From positions 1-44,791 of the forward strand of contig CAIXEA010000109.1 of the NCBI GenBank assembly GCA_903918315.1: 44,791 nt of DNA, given 5' to 3'. This document shows, one piece after another, positions 43,183 through 44,791 of the stretch (position 1 is the stretch's first letter; every line of letters begins with the position of its first letter). The DNA comes from an uncultured Acetobacteraceae bacterium (GTDB lineage Bacteria > Pseudomonadota > Alphaproteobacteria > Acetobacterales > Acetobacteraceae). A program made the translations under genes and the position numbers. The notes under the pieces are model-generated. The model was given only the letters and a program-made list of their open reading frames with translations, was not told the origin of the DNA and did no database searches.

Positions 43183-43545
43183 ATGCGGCGTTTATGGATT
43201 GGTTTGGGGGCAGTGGCCGGGCTGACCGCGACGATGATGGCGGCGCTGTCGGCGCACGCCTTCAACAGCCTGGAGCCGCATGGGCGGGCGATGATCGCAA
43301 GCGCCGTGCAGATGCAGGGTTGGCATGCGCTGGCGCTGATTGGTACGGGCCTCTGGGCCCCGCAGGGCGGCCGCCTGGCCGATGCCGCCGGCTTCGCCTT
43401 GACCGCCGGGCTGCTGCTGTTTTGCGGTGCGGTCTATGGGATCGCGCTGACGGGCGCGGCGCTTGGGGGCGTCGCCCCCATCGGCGGATCGCTGCTCATG
43501 CTGGGTTGGGGACTGCTCGCGGTGTCCGCATGGCGGGCCGCATGA
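43183..43545 (+). CDS. DUF423 (YgdD/TMEM256-type) membrane protein
   Basis: A 120-residue membrane protein with four helices. It begins MRRLWIGLGAVAGLTATMMAALSAHAF, the hallmark of DUF423 being the GLxxxxLxAxSAHAF segment; GWHALALIGTGL and APIGGSLLMLGWGLLA follow. Biochemical function is unknown in the family. It overlaps the rRNA methyltransferase gene by four bases (ATGA), so they are co-translated. The start at 43183 fits the conserved N-terminus; the longer frame upstream is antisense to pip. Confidence 0.88.
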   Translation: MRRLWIGLGAVAGLTATMMAALSAHAFNSLEPHGRAMIASAVQMQGWHALALIGTGLWAPQGGRLADAAGFALTAGLLLFCGAVYGIALTGAALGGVAPIGGSLLMLGWGLLAVSAWRAA

Positions 43546-44447
43546 TCCGCTCCGCTTACATCGCCGCCCCCGGGTTCGAGGCCAAGCTGGTCGAGGAACT
43601 CACCCGCCGTGGCGTCACCATCGATCGCTGGCATGGCCTGATGGCCTTGAGCCGCGATGAGCCGGTACCCGCCGCCTGGGCGCTGGATGCCTGGACCGCG
43701 CCGATCGAAATCCCGGTGCCGTCGATCAAGGCGGCGGCTGACGCGCTGCGGGCCATGCAGCGCAACTGGGCGGTCTACGCGGTCAAACACTTCCGCCGCA
43801 TGACCCTGATCGGGGAGCGTCTGCCCCCCGTCCATGTCCGCCCGCTGACATTCCCCGCCGCCGCGCCGACATCGCATCTCGGCGGCTGGACCCTGCTGTC
43901 ACCGGACCTGATGCTGGCCAGCCCGACCAAATCCAGCCCCTTCGTCAACGGCGAATGCCTGCTGGAAGAAGACCGCGTCGGCCCGCCCAGCCGCGCCTAT
44001 CTGAAATTATGGGAGGCCTGTGCCCGCCTGCGGCGTTGGCCCGTGCCGGGGGAAACCTGCCTGGACCTCGGCGCCAGCCCGGGCGGGTGGACCTGGGCTT
44101 TGGCGAGCCTCGGCGCCACCGTCACCGCCGTGGACAAAGCCCCCTTGGACCCGGCGGTGGCCGCGATGCCAGGCGTGAGCTGGCGCCAGGACAGCGCCTT
44201 TGGCCTGTCGCCCGAGCCGGTGGACTGGCTGTTCAGCGATGTCATCGCCTATCCCGAACGCCTGCTGGCCCTGGTGCGGCGCTGGATCGAGGCCGGCGCG
44301 GTGCGGCACATCGTCTGCACCATCAAGTTCCAGGGCGAAACCGCGCATGAAGCCGCGGAAGCCTTTGCCGCCATCCCGGGCGGGCAAGTGATGCATCTGT
44401 TTCATAACAAACACGAGCTGACGTTTCTGTGGGAACGGCCGGCCTAA
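43542..44447 (+). CDS. RlmM-like 23S rRNA 2'-O-ribose methyltransferase
   Basis: A 301-residue SAM-dependent methyltransferase of the RlmM/FtsJ type. An N-terminal THUMP-like region (about 1-95, RSAYIAAPGFEAKLVEEL at the start) precedes the Rossmann domain, with motif I DLGASPGGWTWALASLGA near 171-188. The K-D-K-E catalytic tetrad is visible as the lysine in YLKLWEA, the aspartate in FSDVIAY, the lysine in CTIKFQG and the glutamate in KHELTFL. E. coli RlmM methylates C2498; the target here is inferred from similarity. ATG 43542 overlaps the DUF423 stop. Confidence 0.85.
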   Translation: MIRSAYIAAPGFEAKLVEELTRRGVTIDRWHGLMALSRDEPVPAAWALDAWTAPIEIPVPSIKAAADALRAMQRNWAVYAVKHFRRMTLIGERLPPVHVRPLTFPAAAPTSHLGGWTLLSPDLMLASPTKSSPFVNGECLLEEDRVGPPSRAYLKLWEACARLRRWPVPGETCLDLGASPGGWTWALASLGATVTAVDKAPLDPAVAAMPGVSWRQDSAFGLSPEPVDWLFSDVIAYPERLLALVRRWIEAGAVRHIVCTIKFQGETAHEAAEAFAAIPGGQVMHLFHNKHELTFLWERPA

Positions 44448-44595
44448 CGCCCCGGCAGGCGGCTACCGTGTTCACACATCGTGGAAACGAAAATTCGTTG
44501 GATAAACAGAGGGATTTCTAACACTAGGCCGTGTGGACGGAATCCCTGATATGCCATTTTTGGGGATTCCGGCGCGCTCTGTTGTCTGACTCATA

Positions 44596-44620
44596 GGAGG
44601 TCGGTTTCAGGGAGCCGACC
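44596..44620 (+). promoter_or_regulatory. Hairpin holding the transposase ribosome-binding site
   Basis: GGTCGG (44599-44604) and CCGACC (44615-44620) pair exactly, enclosing a ten-base loop that contains AGGGAG, the likely ribosome-binding site six bases before the ATG. A second purine stretch, GGAGG (44596-44600), overlaps the 5' arm. Such structures can lower transposase translation. Confidence 0.5.
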
Positions 44621-44791
44621 ATGCTGACACGGATGACGGACGACGACTGGGCGCTGGTTGTAGAGATTTTTCGATCTGTGCGCTCACGGCGTGGCGACAA
44701 AGGGCGCGATGATCGGCGCTTTCTTGAGGCGCTGCACTATTTCACGGTCCATAACATCAGCTGGCGCGCGCTGCCGGCGGAGTTCGGCCCT
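44621..44791 (+). CDS. IS5-family transposase, N-terminal part
   Basis: The first 57 codons of a transposase, continuing past the end of the window. The peptide reads MLTRMTDDDWALVVEIFRSV, then RGDKGRDDRRFLEALHYF and SWRALPAEFGP. The order (tryptophan after a T-D-D/E start, R-D-D-R-R-FLEA helix, then WRxLPxEFGP) is the standard N-terminal DUF4096-type region of IS5/IS427-group transposases. The DDE catalytic residues lie off the window. Whether it is intact or the first frame of a two-frame element cannot be told. Confidence 0.85.
   Translation, partial: MLTRMTDDDWALVVEIFRSVRSRRGDKGRDDRRFLEALHYFTVHNISWRALPAEFGP

Larger units (their letters stand above)
44527..44791 (+). mobile_element. Left end of an IS5-type insertion sequence (cut by the window)
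   Basis: The transposase start at 44621 shows that an insertion sequence begins upstream. A likely left boundary is near 44527, after the TA at 44525-44526 and at GGCCGTGTGGACGG, because IS5-family elements often target TA-containing sites. Inside are the dyad CGGAATCCC/GGGATTCCG (44538-44546 and 44563-44571) and a hairpin right before the transposase ATG. The true terminal repeat cannot be confirmed without the right end. The stretch 44448-44526 holds only the palindrome AACGAAAATTCGTT (44486-44499). Confidence 0.6.

Overview
The window is high-GC DNA densely packed with genes. It has strong NNG/NNC codon bias, many 1-4 base gene overlaps (ATGA, GTGA, TGATG) and short intergenic gaps. The gene set points to a free-living, nutritionally versatile alphaproteobacterium, most likely Rhodospirillales/Acetobacteraceae-like: oligopeptide-type ABC importers, CaiB/BaiF CoA-transferases, malonyl-CoA decarboxylase, an ArsR-methyltransferase fusion next to metH, DUF1272, and a dispersed CCCCGGG-type palindrome. 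The taxon is an inference; no rRNA or tRNA gene was seen.

Layout. (1) 0.1-2.7 kb, minus strand: permease and binding protein of a peptide/nickel-type ABC importer whose other subunits must lie off the left edge. (2) 2.8-5.5 kb: an Asp/Glu/hydantoin-racemase-fold protein lacking both catalytic cysteines, translationally coupled to a dihydroxyphthalate-decarboxylase/NMT1-like protein, then a CorA-type channel. (3) 5.5-12.4 kb: a complete second oligopeptide importer split into opposed units (Tat-type binding protein minus, two ATPases plus, two permeases minus) with an amidohydrolase. (4) 12.5-16.96 kb: a small protein, an HSL-type esterase, a protein-acetyltransferase-like protein that has lost the ATP-binding part of its ATP-grasp domain, and a ParA-like ATPase coupled to a CopD-like membrane protein. 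(5) 17.2-21.3 kb: CaiB/BaiF CoA-transferase, NAD(P)HX repair enzyme and malonyl-CoA decarboxylase. (6) 21.4-25 kb: an unknown protein with a near-consensus promoter placed for leaderless expression, a second CoA-transferase and a GH51 arabinofuranosidase. (7) 25-29.5 kb: an ArsR-methyltransferase (SahR-like) regulator with a palindromic operator, then cobalamin-dependent methionine synthase metH. (8) 29.5-32 kb: a lipoprotein, a small secreted protein and a frameshifted MFS carrier. (9) 32.1-37 kb: one tight operon of a CDF metal exporter, BtuF-, BtuC- and BtuD-like importer subunits, DUF1272, a TonB-type protein and PduO-type cobalamin adenosyltransferase. (10) 37-44.8 kb: polysaccharide deacetylase, a small membrane protein, a DAACS symporter coupled to a periplasmic binding protein, a threonate-type dehydrogenase, proline iminopeptidase, DUF423, an RlmM-like rRNA methyltransferase, and the left end of an IS5-type element cut by the window edge.

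How the parts fit. The clearest theme is cobalamin and one-carbon metabolism: corrinoid uptake and adenosylation (region 9) feed B12 enzymes, and metH (region 7) is a B12 enzyme controlled by what looks like a SAH-sensing repressor. The second theme is scavenging of peptides, organic acids and acyl-CoA compounds. The least expected items are the cysteine-less racemase pair, the ATP-grasp-less acetyltransferase, and the symporter/binding-protein pair.
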